The notes below the pieces were generated by a model. The model was not told the DNA's origin, ran no database searches, and saw nothing but the letters and a program-made list of their open reading frames with translations. The position numbers were made by a program, and so were the translations under genes. Shown here one piece after another: positions 1 through 6,826 of a stretch of 45,642 nt of DNA. The first letter of the stretch is position 1. Each line of letters begins with the position of its first letter. The stretch is from Phycisphaerales bacterium. GTDB taxonomy: Bacteria > Planctomycetota > Phycisphaerae > Phycisphaerales > SM1A02. The stretch is taken from NCBI GenBank assembly GCA_028278245.1, contig JANQEQ010000156.1:1-45642 (forward strand). The letters run 5' to 3'.

Positions 1-314
1 CACACATACCCCCCCACACGTACCAGTCGGTCGTTTATTGTGATTCGTATGAATCACGTGCGCACTGTCTTGCCGAAGTAAACAGTCAGATTACCCACCT
101 TCGCCACTTCGCACCGCCCGATCGTAAACATGGGCAATATCCGCATCATCGCTCATCAAACCGCGGCATGCTTGCAATCACCGCAGACTATGTACGTCAT
201 ATTGATAGTAACTCATTGGACAATCGATCACGGCTCCACATCCACTTCTCCTTTTTTGCAACAGGATTGATGAAAGGATTCATGAATGCCGGAAGCTGGA
301 AACGATTTCTATGA
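1..314 (+). CDS. C-terminal part of an unidentified protein, cut by the window edge
   Basis: A reading frame is open from the left edge (first full codon at position 3) to a TGA at 312-314, giving about 103 residues with no stop. It has no start inside the window and continues to the left. The visible part has a patch rich in His and Arg (H-H-R-S-S-N-R-G) and ends in a hydrophobic-aromatic stretch followed by W-K-R-F-L. I do not recognise the family. The stop lies only 38 bases before the chorismatase-like gene on the same strand, so the two may form an operon and share a pathway. A 103-codon open frame can occur by chance at a rate near one per cent per frame, so the call rests on length, direction and spacing together. 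The first residues are encoded by a C/A-rich tract. Confidence 0.5.
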   Translation, partial: HIPPHTYQSVVYCDSYESRAHCLAEVNSQITHLRHFAPPDRKHGQYPHHRSSNRGMLAITADYVRHIDSNSLDNRSRLHIHFSFFATGLMKGFMNAGSWKRFL

Positions 315-352
315 ATAACTACCTGTGATCAATCTTGGAGAATAGTTGAGGT

Positions 353-1501
353 ATGATGGAGTCGTTGAAATCCCGCAGGAAAAATTCTGGATGCACCGTT
401 CATGCGCAAGTCAAGCGCTTTGGCACACCTCATGCCAATGAACTGTATCTCAACATCCGCCCGACAGAACATGCAGGGACATCGACACAGGCAGCGGCAC
501 TCTATCGATCCGCCGTCGAGATTCTCCAACAATCCAACGCACAAATTCTCAGTGAGCGGATCTTTACCGAATCGGAATCCATCTCCGATATTCAACAGGC
601 ACGCGGGGATTATCTGGGTAGTTTCAATGATGGTGTCCCAGCAACAGTGCTAACCGCACCTGCGTCGAGAGATACACATATTGCCGGCATTCAGATCCAC
701 GCAATTACCGGTAAGTCCACACCTCAACCGCTGATTCTAGATGGAAAACATGTCGGCCGTTCTTATGAGCAGGACGGCCGACAATGGCTCTTCATTTCTG
801 GATTAACTGCACCAGAGAAAGGCTCAAACGAATTACAAGCACGCGCAGTTTACCATCAAGCAGCTCAAATTCTGCATATGCATAACATGAATTTCCGTAA
901 TGTTGCGCGCACATGGGTTTGGATTCGCAATATTCTCGATTGGTATGACCAGTTCAACACTGCTCGTACAGCATTCTACCAGCAGGAAAACCTCGTCGAT
1001 AACAACGGCGAATCACATTACCTCCCGGCAAGCACGGGTATCGGTGTAGCCCCGGCTGACGGCGGCGCTTGCGGGCTTGATATTATCGCGATCAGTGACG
1101 GCGACAAATCGATCCAATCCTTCCATTCGAGTCAGGATCAGAATTCCGCATTTTCATACGGCTCTGCATTTGCCCGGGCCGTGACTGTGCCGATGCCCAG
1201 CGGACCTGCCCTGCTCGTTTCCGGCACGGCTGCTATCGATCAGAATGGACTCACCGAACATCACGGTGACATAAGAAACCAGATCAGTGCCACGATTCAA
1301 CACATTCGCGCATTGATTGACGATGCAGGATGGGATGAGAAGCAGATCACCAGCGCGATTGCATACTCCAAAACTCCTCAGATCGCTCGCATCTTTTCTG
1401 ATGAGTGGTCTGAACTCAATTGGCCGCGTGTGGAAATGATTGCCGATGTCTGCCGTGATGATCTGTTATTCGAGATGGAAGTCACCTGTGCAAAACCATA
1501 A
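353..1501 (+). CDS. chorismatase-like protein (FkbO/Hyg5/XanB2 type, RidA-fold)
   Basis: The protein has 382 residues, close to the usual 330-390 of chorismatases. The centre carries the pattern R-T-W-x-W-I-x-x-I-L-x-W-Y-x-x-F-N-x-A-R-x-x-F, followed by L-P-A-S-T-G-I-G, both typical of the FkbO/Hyg5/XanB2 group. The C-terminal half is a RidA/YjgF-like trimer domain (L-V-S-G-T-A-A-I-D) ending in D-L-L-F-E-M-E-V, where these enzymes carry the Glu used in chorismate cleavage. Known members convert chorismate to dihydroxycyclohexadienoate or hydroxybenzoates that start polyketides or aryl-polyene pigments; which product applies here cannot be read from the sequence. ATG codons lie at 353 and 356; GGAG at 337-340 and GAGG at 348-351 are possible ribosome sites. 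It follows the truncated gene at the left edge by 38 bases. A plain tandem RidA protein is the alternative. Confidence 0.75.
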   Translation: MMESLKSRRKNSGCTVHAQVKRFGTPHANELYLNIRPTEHAGTSTQAAALYRSAVEILQQSNAQILSERIFTESESISDIQQARGDYLGSFNDGVPATVLTAPASRDTHIAGIQIHAITGKSTPQPLILDGKHVGRSYEQDGRQWLFISGLTAPEKGSNELQARAVYHQAAQILHMHNMNFRNVARTWVWIRNILDWYDQFNTARTAFYQQENLVDNNGESHYLPASTGIGVAPADGGACGLDIIAISDGDKSIQSFHSSQDQNSAFSYGSAFARAVTVPMPSGPALLVSGTAAIDQNGLTEHHGDIRNQISATIQHIRALIDDAGWDEKQITSAIAYSKTPQIARIFSDEWSELNWPRVEMIADVCRDDLLFEMEVTCAKP

Positions 1502-1580
1502 TATGACTGCAAATCATAATTCCGTGACTACATTGATATGTGATAGTAATTGGGGAGTTTTATGTTAGAATGCTCATTGT

Positions 1581-1982
1581 ATGCAGAGTATGCCTCTTGA
1601 AATGAATGAACATGAACATAAAACAGTCTCTTCTTTCATTCTCAAAGTGAAGCGACATCGGTACCGTTATATCCTAACTACCCCCAAGAAACGTGGACTA
1701 GGGCTTGATCGTCTAAACCACTGTGCCGATCTTGATTCACAGTATGTGGAGTGGCTCCCTAGCAACGCTGATGTTGTCGGGATGTTGAAGAAGAAAGGTA
1801 GCCCCAATCAAGTTTATATAATATCAGCGGCATCTGAATTAGATGGAACTACACATTCTTTATCGGATGCAGTCGAATTAATAACCAAATATGGATGGGG
1901 CAGTATTCTTTCCTGCATTCCTGGAGAGCTTGCGTATTACTATGATGAGTGCGGAGAAAGAAGAGCATTGCTAAAGAAATAA
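1581..1982 (+). CDS. conserved-looking hypothetical protein, 133 aa
   Basis: This is a soluble 133-residue protein with no signal peptide and no membrane segment. It starts with a basic stretch (K-V-K-R-H-R-Y-R-Y) and then has mixed alpha/beta composition. I do not recognise a domain. Near-consensus minus-10 sequence TAGAAT lies at 1566-1571, which would place the transcript start around 1578-1581, at or next to the first ATG, so the message could be leaderless; no Shine-Dalgarno precedes the ATGs at 1581, 1590 or 1602, so the exact start is open. It lies alone between the chorismatase-like gene and the convergent deiminase gene. The residue composition is protein-like and no longer frame competes over most of its length. 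The 113 bases to the next stop hold no clear terminator. Confidence 0.6.
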   Translation: MQSMPLEMNEHEHKTVSSFILKVKRHRYRYILTTPKKRGLGLDRLNHCADLDSQYVEWLPSNADVVGMLKKKGSPNQVYIISAASELDGTTHSLSDAVELITKYGWGSILSCIPGELAYYYDECGERRALLKK

Positions 1983-2095
1983 ATGTCGATTCACGCTTGC
2001 GCGGATCCGATCTACGAACTGTATGGTATTCTTCTCCCGGGTACGCGTTCTTGACGCGGATTAACGCTACTTCAGTACTTGTCGTGCTCTTCGTT

Positions 2096-3415
2096 TTATT
2101 CGCATGGTCCCCACAGACCAAGGATGGCGAAGATATCGTCAATGTTAACGGTGCAATCTTCGGTAATATCACCTGCACAATAAGGTGGGCATGGATCGGG
2201 ACATTCACCCCACAAACCAAGCACTGCGAAGATATCATCGATGTTAACCTGATCATCGCCGGTCAAGTCAGCGGGGCAATCATTCTCAACTACGCCCGGC
2301 ATGTGCATGACGATGCAATGAACGGCTCCGGCAGCATGAATAATGCTCGAACAATCAACCTGAATGATTGTTCTATCTTCAAATGCAGCTTGAAAGACGG
2401 CTAGTGCTTGTGCATTTTGTGTGCTGTAACCGTTGAATTCGGGCAGGAAAACCATATCGTTCATGATGACTGCATTCGTGTAAGTGTAATGTGTCCAGCC
2501 GGAACTCCAACCCGGTGTGCGATGCACGGTATATCCTCGCGAGATCAGATCAGCCACTGCATTTTCCGTAATTGTGTAGGGTTGACCGGTGGAAGGAGAA
2601 TACTCGCCGATGATAATTTCATCGTCGTCAACAGGGAGCATCCACATGTCGATATGTTGCGTGGAATCGAAGGATGTGGGAAAACCGGGATAAATCGTCA
2701 GATCAACATTTTGATATTCCAAGTAGAGTTGCTGCACATCAGCTTCACTCATGCCGGGATTCTCATCGAGGATGAGGTCGGTCATAAACGCATCGCCGTT
2801 GCCAAAGAGATGGAAGTTGCCGCCGCCGTGGTAGAGGGGAATGTCGTATTGCGGAATGCCCATTGAGGAGCTGATGTAATCGTTGAGCAAGTTGTCGTTG
2901 GGACGAGGACGGTTGTAAGTATGATCTATGATTGCCTGGCTGCCATCTTCAAAAATGAAACGCGGGCCGTAATCCCTGATCCACACTGTGTCGGTTACTC
3001 TGACTACGAACTCAACCTGGTTCATGTCCGCACCCGCTCCAATCAGAGTGCCGGACACGCTGGACTGTTCAGATGATGAATCCACGACGACATAGCAAAT
3101 GGCTTCGGGATCCAGGGTCGTGATGTTCACCACCATCTCCGTGATGAGATCGGTATATCCTTCCCAGGCAAAGAAGATGCCTTCGTTGTAGGCGTATTCC
3201 GGCGGGCAATACACGGATCCTGTCGGAGGAGCGAACCTTGTGGGCAGTTCCAGCGGTGGGAGAAGTTTCTCTTCCTCAGTGAGATAACGAGGAAGCGATA
3301 CCGGCTCGTCTGCTTTGACCTCCGGCTGCTGGGTAACGGGCTTTGCAAGAGCGGAATTGCTCGCAACAATGACTGCAACAAGTGACGCAGGGATGATGGT
3401 TGAGATCGATTTCAT
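2096..3415 (-). CDS. exported agmatine deiminase / peptidyl-arginine deiminase family enzyme with C-terminal dockerin-like tail
   Basis: The mature part belongs to the PAD_porph/AguA guanidine-modifying family (PF04371). Landmarks are W-I-R-D-Y-G-P at about residues 145-151, H-I-D-M-W with His about 254, and the nucleophile Cys about 367 in G-A-V-H-C. These enzymes hydrolyse agmatine, free arginine or peptidyl-arginine to the citrulline form plus ammonia. The start at 3415 is chosen over an upstream in-frame ATG because AGGAGGAGG sits eight bases before it and the protein then opens with a clean Sec signal peptide (M-K-S-I-S-T, hydrophobic core, S-A-L-A). The C-terminus carries two copies of an EF-hand/dockerin-like motif (about residues 383-406 and 415-439) ending in Cys-Glu. 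Cytoplasmic AguA lacks both the signal and the tail, so a secreted PPAD-like role on peptides is plausible; the substrate is not determined. Confidence 0.88.
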   Translation of the reverse strand: MKSISTIIPASLVAVIVASNSALAKPVTQQPEVKADEPVSLPRYLTEEEKLLPPLELPTRFAPPTGSVYCPPEYAYNEGIFFAWEGYTDLITEMVVNITTLDPEAICYVVVDSSSEQSSVSGTLIGAGADMNQVEFVVRVTDTVWIRDYGPRFIFEDGSQAIIDHTYNRPRPNDNLLNDYISSSMGIPQYDIPLYHGGGNFHLFGNGDAFMTDLILDENPGMSEADVQQLYLEYQNVDLTIYPGFPTSFDSTQHIDMWMLPVDDDEIIIGEYSPSTGQPYTITENAVADLISRGYTVHRTPGWSSGWTHYTYTNAVIMNDMVFLPEFNGYSTQNAQALAVFQAAFEDRTIIQVDCSSIIHAAGAVHCIVMHMPGVVENDCPADLTGDDQVNIDDIFAVLGLWGECPDPCPPYCAGDITEDCTVNIDDIFAILGLWGPCE

Positions 3416-3521
3416 CCGTCGTCCTCCTCCTGTAGGAATTAGTACACGTATATCACTCTTCGGCTCCATCCCGGAATAACACCAATAGAAACCTAAAGAG
3501 GACAGAACTATCGAATATTTT

Positions 3522-3550
3522 AGATTACCACGCTATTCCTGCTGGGTCAA
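3522..3550 (-). promoter_or_regulatory. sigma-70-type promoter of the deiminase gene
   Basis: Reading on the minus strand, TTGACC (3550-3545) is followed by a 17-base spacer and TAATCT (3527-3522), preceded by an extended TGG. The minus-35 matches consensus at five of six bases, the minus-10 at three of six. Transcription would begin near 3515, about 100 bases before the ATG at 3415. A G9 run on the same strand lies just upstream of the minus-35. Confidence 0.5.
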
Positions 3551-3555
3551 GCATT

Positions 3556-3690
3556 TAACCCCCCCCCACACACCCACACCAAGCCCTACACTGCTTCCCG
3601 CTTAAGTTTTGATGCCCCAAGCTCTCTCAGATACATTATCCCCTGACGTTGTGTCGGGTGAGTTGGAAATCTGAGTGTCAAAATGGGTGA
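3556..3690. other. intergenic stretch with a C9 run and CA-rich tract
   Basis: Between the deiminase promoter and the next gene end, the plus strand reads a run of nine C (3559-3567) followed by CA/C-rich sequence to about 3585. The minus strand is therefore G-rich with several GG/GGG groups. I see no gene, RNA gene or terminator hairpin in the rest of this stretch. Confidence 0.5.
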
Positions 3691-3918
3691 TTATGTTTCG
3701 CGTGAATTGCGATTGATATCTGCTTTGATAAGGCGTTCACCCTGTTCCGGTGTGATTGACCCCTCAGCGATGTAAGCTGCTATTTCACGTCGACTCCGTT
3801 CACGCGATGTATTGTTGATGATCCGGGTGATTGCGTTGAGCAGCATTCCGATGATGAAACACGCCGCTATAGCTGCAAAGAGGAAATGATCATGGATGAT
3901 TTGAAGTAAGTCCTGCAT
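3691..3918 (-). CDS. small single-pass membrane protein, 75 aa
   Basis: The chosen ATG at 3918 is preceded at eight bases by GGAGG (3930-3926), so it is preferred to the in-frame GTG at 3933 that overlaps this ribosome site. The protein has one hydrophobic segment at about residues 14-34, then a basic stretch (R-E-R-S-R-R-E) and a short helical domain with the pattern I-A-A-Y-I-A-E-G-S-I-T-P-E-Q-G-E-R-L-I, similar in outline to the short C-terminal helices seen in SHOCT-like small membrane proteins. Proteins with this layout are common in planctomycetes; their role is unknown to me. It stands alone, with about 270 bases on its downstream side and 400 bases upstream. Confidence 0.7.
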   Translation of the reverse strand: MQDLLQIIHDHFLFAAIAACFIIGMLLNAITRIINNTSRERSRREIAAYIAEGSITPEQGERLIKADINRNSRET

Positions 3919-4331
3919 CACAATGTCCTCCACCTTCGTCTAATTCGACCCCTGCACAAACCTTGTTAGGGAACCGGATTTTGATTTTCTCTGCATTCTA
4001 CTTTCAACTGATTCGAAATTGAGTCTGATAAAGCTTAGCACAGCTTGTTGAAACAGCACGTCCGGTTCAGAAGCAGGTAGGACACGATCCTGGTTCCAAT
4101 GGAGAATTCATCGCTCATATTGTGACTGCCAATGTTCTGATTGTATGAGCAACAGCCAATACCAGACCCCAGATCGTGGGTAGCCACGGATTTCAACCCC
4201 AGTTTATGGTATGACAGCATTCGCTGGTGCAAACACGCAAAGTCTTGTGTCCACATTAGTTATCTCTTGATCGTCTCACTGACCATTAGCCGATTATCAT
4301 TCCTCAGAGGGAATTCAGACGGAGTTGACTC
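3919..4331. other. 413-base stretch without a convincing gene
   Basis: No reading frame here has a start, a ribosome site and protein-like composition together. A 73-codon minus-strand frame (4256-4035) contains a reasonable-looking patch (N-M-S-D-E-F-S-I-G-T-R-I) but begins and ends with unusual Cys/Trp-rich sequence; it could be the remnant of a gene. No tRNA or obvious terminator was seen. Confidence 0.4.
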
Positions 4332-4535
4332 ATGGTGAACAAGCTGACACTGATTGATCATATCCAACAGATAAATGGTTCTGCTCCGGCTGACTGGTTG
4401 GCGCTTTTTGATATCTCGGCACTCAATCGATATCTGGAACATCTCCAGTACTCGCTCGAACCCCGCGGCAGAGGAAGTACATGGGTACGACAAGCAGAAA
4501 CTCCAGCAATCGTCACCAGTGAATCAGATATCTAA
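4332..4535 (+). CDS. small hypothetical protein, 67 aa
   Basis: The ATG at 4332 has GGAG (4321-4324) seven bases upstream. The product is soluble, 67 residues, with a helical N-terminal half (D-H-I-Q-Q-I-N-G-S-A-P-A-D-W-L-A-L-F-D) and a polar C-terminal tail. I do not recognise it. The frame ends directly at a C-rich, G-poor tract that resembles a Rho loading region. The ribosome site and residue composition make it more likely a real gene than a chance frame, but it is short. Confidence 0.5.
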   Translation: MVNKLTLIDHIQQINGSAPADWLALFDISALNRYLEHLQYSLEPRGRGSTWVRQAETPAIVTSESDI

Positions 4536-4623
4536 TCCCCCCACCCCCCGCCACTCCCCCCTCACACACATTCCCCCACAGTTTTCACTGTACAATCTAA
4601 CATCACACCCACTCCCCAAACGG
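4536..4623 (+). terminator. C-rich, G-poor tract; candidate Rho-dependent termination region
   Basis: Immediately after the stop of the 67-residue gene, about 88 bases contain many C runs (C6, C6, C5, C5) and only a few G before 4622. This C-over-G bubble is the hallmark of rut sites. No hairpin with a U tract is present. The remaining bases to 4694 show nothing further. Confidence 0.35.
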
Positions 4624-4694
4624 GTGAATTCACAAATATACCATTAGCAATAAAATGGCATGTGAAAGCAAAACCAGCGGTTTCGCTCCTGTAA

Positions 4695-5228
4695 CTATTC
4701 CAATTTCTGGCCCGCTTCCTCTCTGCTTCCCTCATCCGGTCCGACACGTTGCTTGAGGGCAAGTAGCTCATCATAACGGCGTTTGAGAACGCGTAATTCA
4801 AGTAACGACCTCACGCGTGTAAGCAATTCCAGCTTGTTTACTGGCTTGGTTATGAAGTCATTGGTACCGCATTCGACTGCTCGCTCGAAGTCGCCGACCT
4901 CGTGGAGCGCGGTGACCATGATAATGATGACATCGCGCGTCTGGGGATTTGATTTCAGCTTCTGACAGACCTCAAAGCCTGACATGCGAGGCATCATCAC
5001 ATCAAGCAGGATGAGATCGGGTACATGTTCCTGGATGTTCTCTACCGCTTCCACCCCATCGCGAGCCGTCCGGATCGTACATGGCAGATCCTCCAGATAA
5101 GCCTGCATAAGCTCCAGATTTTGTACATTGTCATCAACGATCAGGACAGAAGTACTGCCAAGATCAGAATCACCATATTCCTGCTGTATCGACGATTGAG
5201 AATGAGTTGAGGATGAAGGAGAGGGCAT
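4695..5228 (-). CDS. single-domain response regulator (CheY/PleD-like receiver)
   Basis: After a Ser-rich N-terminal tail of about 25 residues comes a complete receiver domain (about 27-145): acidic pair V-D-D, phospho-acceptor Asp in L-L-D-V-M-M-P, the conserved Thr in M-V-T-A-L, and Lys in T-K-P-V-N-K. The C-terminus (about 145-177) is a charged helix without DNA-binding, GGDEF or HD-GYP domain. The V-L-I-V-D-D-N and S-G-F-E-V-C-Q-K-L-K features resemble the first receiver of PleD-type proteins. It would be phosphorylated by a histidine kinase not present in this window, so its partner and output are unknown. GGTGATCCT precedes the ATG. It is monocistronic here, facing the plus-strand C-rich region. 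Confidence 0.9.
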   Translation of the reverse strand: MPSPSSSTHSQSSIQQEYGDSDLGSTSVLIVDDNVQNLELMQAYLEDLPCTIRTARDGVEAVENIQEHVPDLILLDVMMPRMSGFEVCQKLKSNPQTRDVIIIMVTALHEVGDFERAVECGTNDFITKPVNKLELLTRVRSLLELRVLKRRYDELLALKQRVGPDEGSREEAGQKLE

Positions 5229-5531
5229 AGGATCACCAATCTGGCATCAGGAAAATCGAGTCAAATTGATCAAATCGAAGAACTCCGCGCTGGAATGACA
5301 GATTCTCACAGAAATCTGGATACACGCTACTGCGGATCCTACCGGTATTTAGGGATTCCGTCGACGTAAACGGGGAAAACAGGTCAGAGAAACCACCATA
5401 GATTACTGGAATCAGGCAATTGTTGTTCCAATAATACCCATGATTGAGCGTTGAACAGACACGGTGTTCCATTCGTATCAACTCTAGCCATACTGTGAAT
5501 ATGGGTAACTTTACCCGAAAGACCTTGATAA
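5229..5531. other. divergent intergenic region, 303 bases
   Basis: This separates the response regulator (minus) from the next plus-strand gene and must hold both promoters. TTGATCAATTTGACT on the minus strand side and CATACT near 5491 on the plus side are weak candidates; neither has a convincing partner hexamer. I see no RNA gene. Confidence 0.3.
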
Positions 5532-5993
5532 ATGCCAACCTCTCCGACCTATCATCGACTTTCCTGGATTGATCGTTTCAACAGCCCGACGATCGAAACG
5601 CTGCGGCTGGATCTCCCCCCCGACGCGCAGGAAACATTTGACGATTTTCACCGTCAACTCATGGCTATCGAGGGGATTCAGGCTGTTCCCATCTGGTATG
5701 GGCATTCATGGTATTGGGCGATCGGGTACACATGGGGCGGCTCCGGTGTACCGCTGGCTGTTCTCATTCCAAATCCTGAAGACCTGCAATTGGCGATTCA
5801 ATTCGATCGTGACCTGATTGAATCGATGCCCATGGATCGAATGAAACGTGCGGTCCGGGATGGACTGGATCTTGCCCGTGAGCCGTTTCACACCCAGTGG
5901 GCGGTTTGGTCTGTTGCAGGTACGAAACTCGTGGATGATCTGCAGGATGTTATCGAACGCAAACGTCGACACTTGGCTTCCAAAGCCGGATGA
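5532..5993 (+). CDS. hypothetical soluble protein, 153 aa
   Basis: The product is acidic to neutral, without signal peptide or membrane segment. It has an aromatic-rich centre (W-Y-G-H-S-W-Y-W-A-I-G-Y-T-W-G-G) followed by a P-N-P-E-D segment and a helical C-terminus (D-D-L-Q-D-V-I-E-R-K-R-R). The order of elements (aromatic beta-strands, a hydrophobic strand ending in P-N-P, then helices) loosely recalls small DUF3788/YdhG-like folds, but I cannot assign a family. The ATG at 5532 lacks a strong ribosome site. It converges on the end of the ExbB/ExbD operon with only 18 bases between the stops and no visible hairpin terminator. Confidence 0.65.
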   Translation: MPTSPTYHRLSWIDRFNSPTIETLRLDLPPDAQETFDDFHRQLMAIEGIQAVPIWYGHSWYWAIGYTWGGSGVPLAVLIPNPEDLQLAIQFDRDLIESMPMDRMKRAVRDGLDLAREPFHTQWAVWSVAGTKLVDDLQDVIERKRRHLASKAG

Positions 5994-6011
5994 TCCAACG
6001 ACCGAAGTCAA

Positions 6012-6815
6012 TCACTCCATTGGCTCTGCAATCCACTGTCCATGGCGGTAGTAAGGTCTTGATGCATTGACACCAAATGCCTCACCAAGGTTTTCCAGAT
6101 CAATATCAATGAGCGGCATGCCTTTCGATACCAACAGGTAATCCGACCACGTACGCTGCTCACCAGCAAGCAATGCTATTTCAATCCGAAGCATGCGGAT
6201 TAATTCAGATTCAAGGAGTGACGGCCTTACTCTTCCACGATGACTACGACACTCCTCGAGAAAATGCTCTGCACCTCCCGGGAGATAATGAGAAACAGAG
6301 GTCAACAAACGACGTGCTTGCGGATCCTGCAGTGTGGAAAGGGCGCGGGAACCCTGCCCCGTACGGAAGTAGCTGAACGCTTCTGCTAACGACAATGCTG
6401 TGGATAAGTCTGCGCTAGCCAGCGATGATGAGTTGAGTGGTTGACGCATAAGGCTGTCAGATCGCGAATCTGTCAGCAGTGATGCCAGGACAGACATACG
6501 ACGCTTCTCCAGTGGATCATCAGATAAATTCGCCAGCGCCAGACATGATCCCGGACCTAGATGCATCGGATCCAACGCGCCTGCTAAGCGGAACAGGTGC
6601 TGCCCCAGAGCCAAGGCAGTTTCGTCGTCTGCTTCATCAATCACATCTTCAGCCAATTCATAATAAGCCAGGGGTAGATCAGGTTGTAGTGAGTGCAACT
6701 GCACTGACCATCTTGCATGTACGGTTGAATCCACCTGACCCGCTGTTTGTATTATGAACGTAAAACCAATCAGAACTGCACAAATGCAAATGAAAATTAA
6801 AGTGTTTCTTTTCAT
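6012..6815 (-). CDS. membrane-anchored or exported hypothetical protein, last gene of the VWA-ExbB/D operon
   Basis: The start at 6815 is chosen because AGGAG lies eight bases upstream and the protein then opens with M-K-R-N-T and a strong hydrophobic segment (about residues 5-25), a signal anchor or signal peptide. The remaining ~240 residues are predicted helical and Leu/Ala-rich, with short acidic helices reminiscent of degenerate TPR repeats (A-Y-Y-E-L-A-E-D; G-Q-H-L-F-R-L-A-G-A-L-D-P). No catalytic motif is visible. It begins eleven bases after the stop of the preceding 893-residue gene and is the last member of the operon. It probably acts in the periplasm with the two large helical proteins. 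Family not recognised. Confidence 0.75.
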   Translation of the reverse strand: MKRNTLIFICICAVLIGFTFIIQTAGQVDSTVHARWSVQLHSLQPDLPLAYYELAEDVIDEADDETALALGQHLFRLAGALDPMHLGPGSCLALANLSDDPLEKRRMSVLASLLTDSRSDSLMRQPLNSSSLASADLSTALSLAEAFSYFRTGQGSRALSTLQDPQARRLLTSVSHYLPGGAEHFLEECRSHRGRVRPSLLESELIRMLRIEIALLAGEQRTWSDYLLVSKGMPLIDIDLENLGEAFGVNASRPYYRHGQWIAEPME

Positions 6816-6826
6816 GATTGCGGCTC

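Noticed and set aside
418..437. A match to the sigma-54 -24/-12 pattern (GGCAC-N7-GC)
   Set aside because: It lies inside the chorismatase-like coding region, not upstream of any gene, and the flanking bases do not fit further.
4035..4256. Minus-strand 73-codon reading frame
   Set aside because: No ribosome site, unusual Cys/Trp-rich ends and no recognisable domain; kept only as a note on the intergenic stretch.
5233..5538. Minus-strand reading frame of 101 codons in the divergent region
   Set aside because: No ribosome site, low-complexity and non-protein-like composition, and it overlaps the start of the plus-strand gene.
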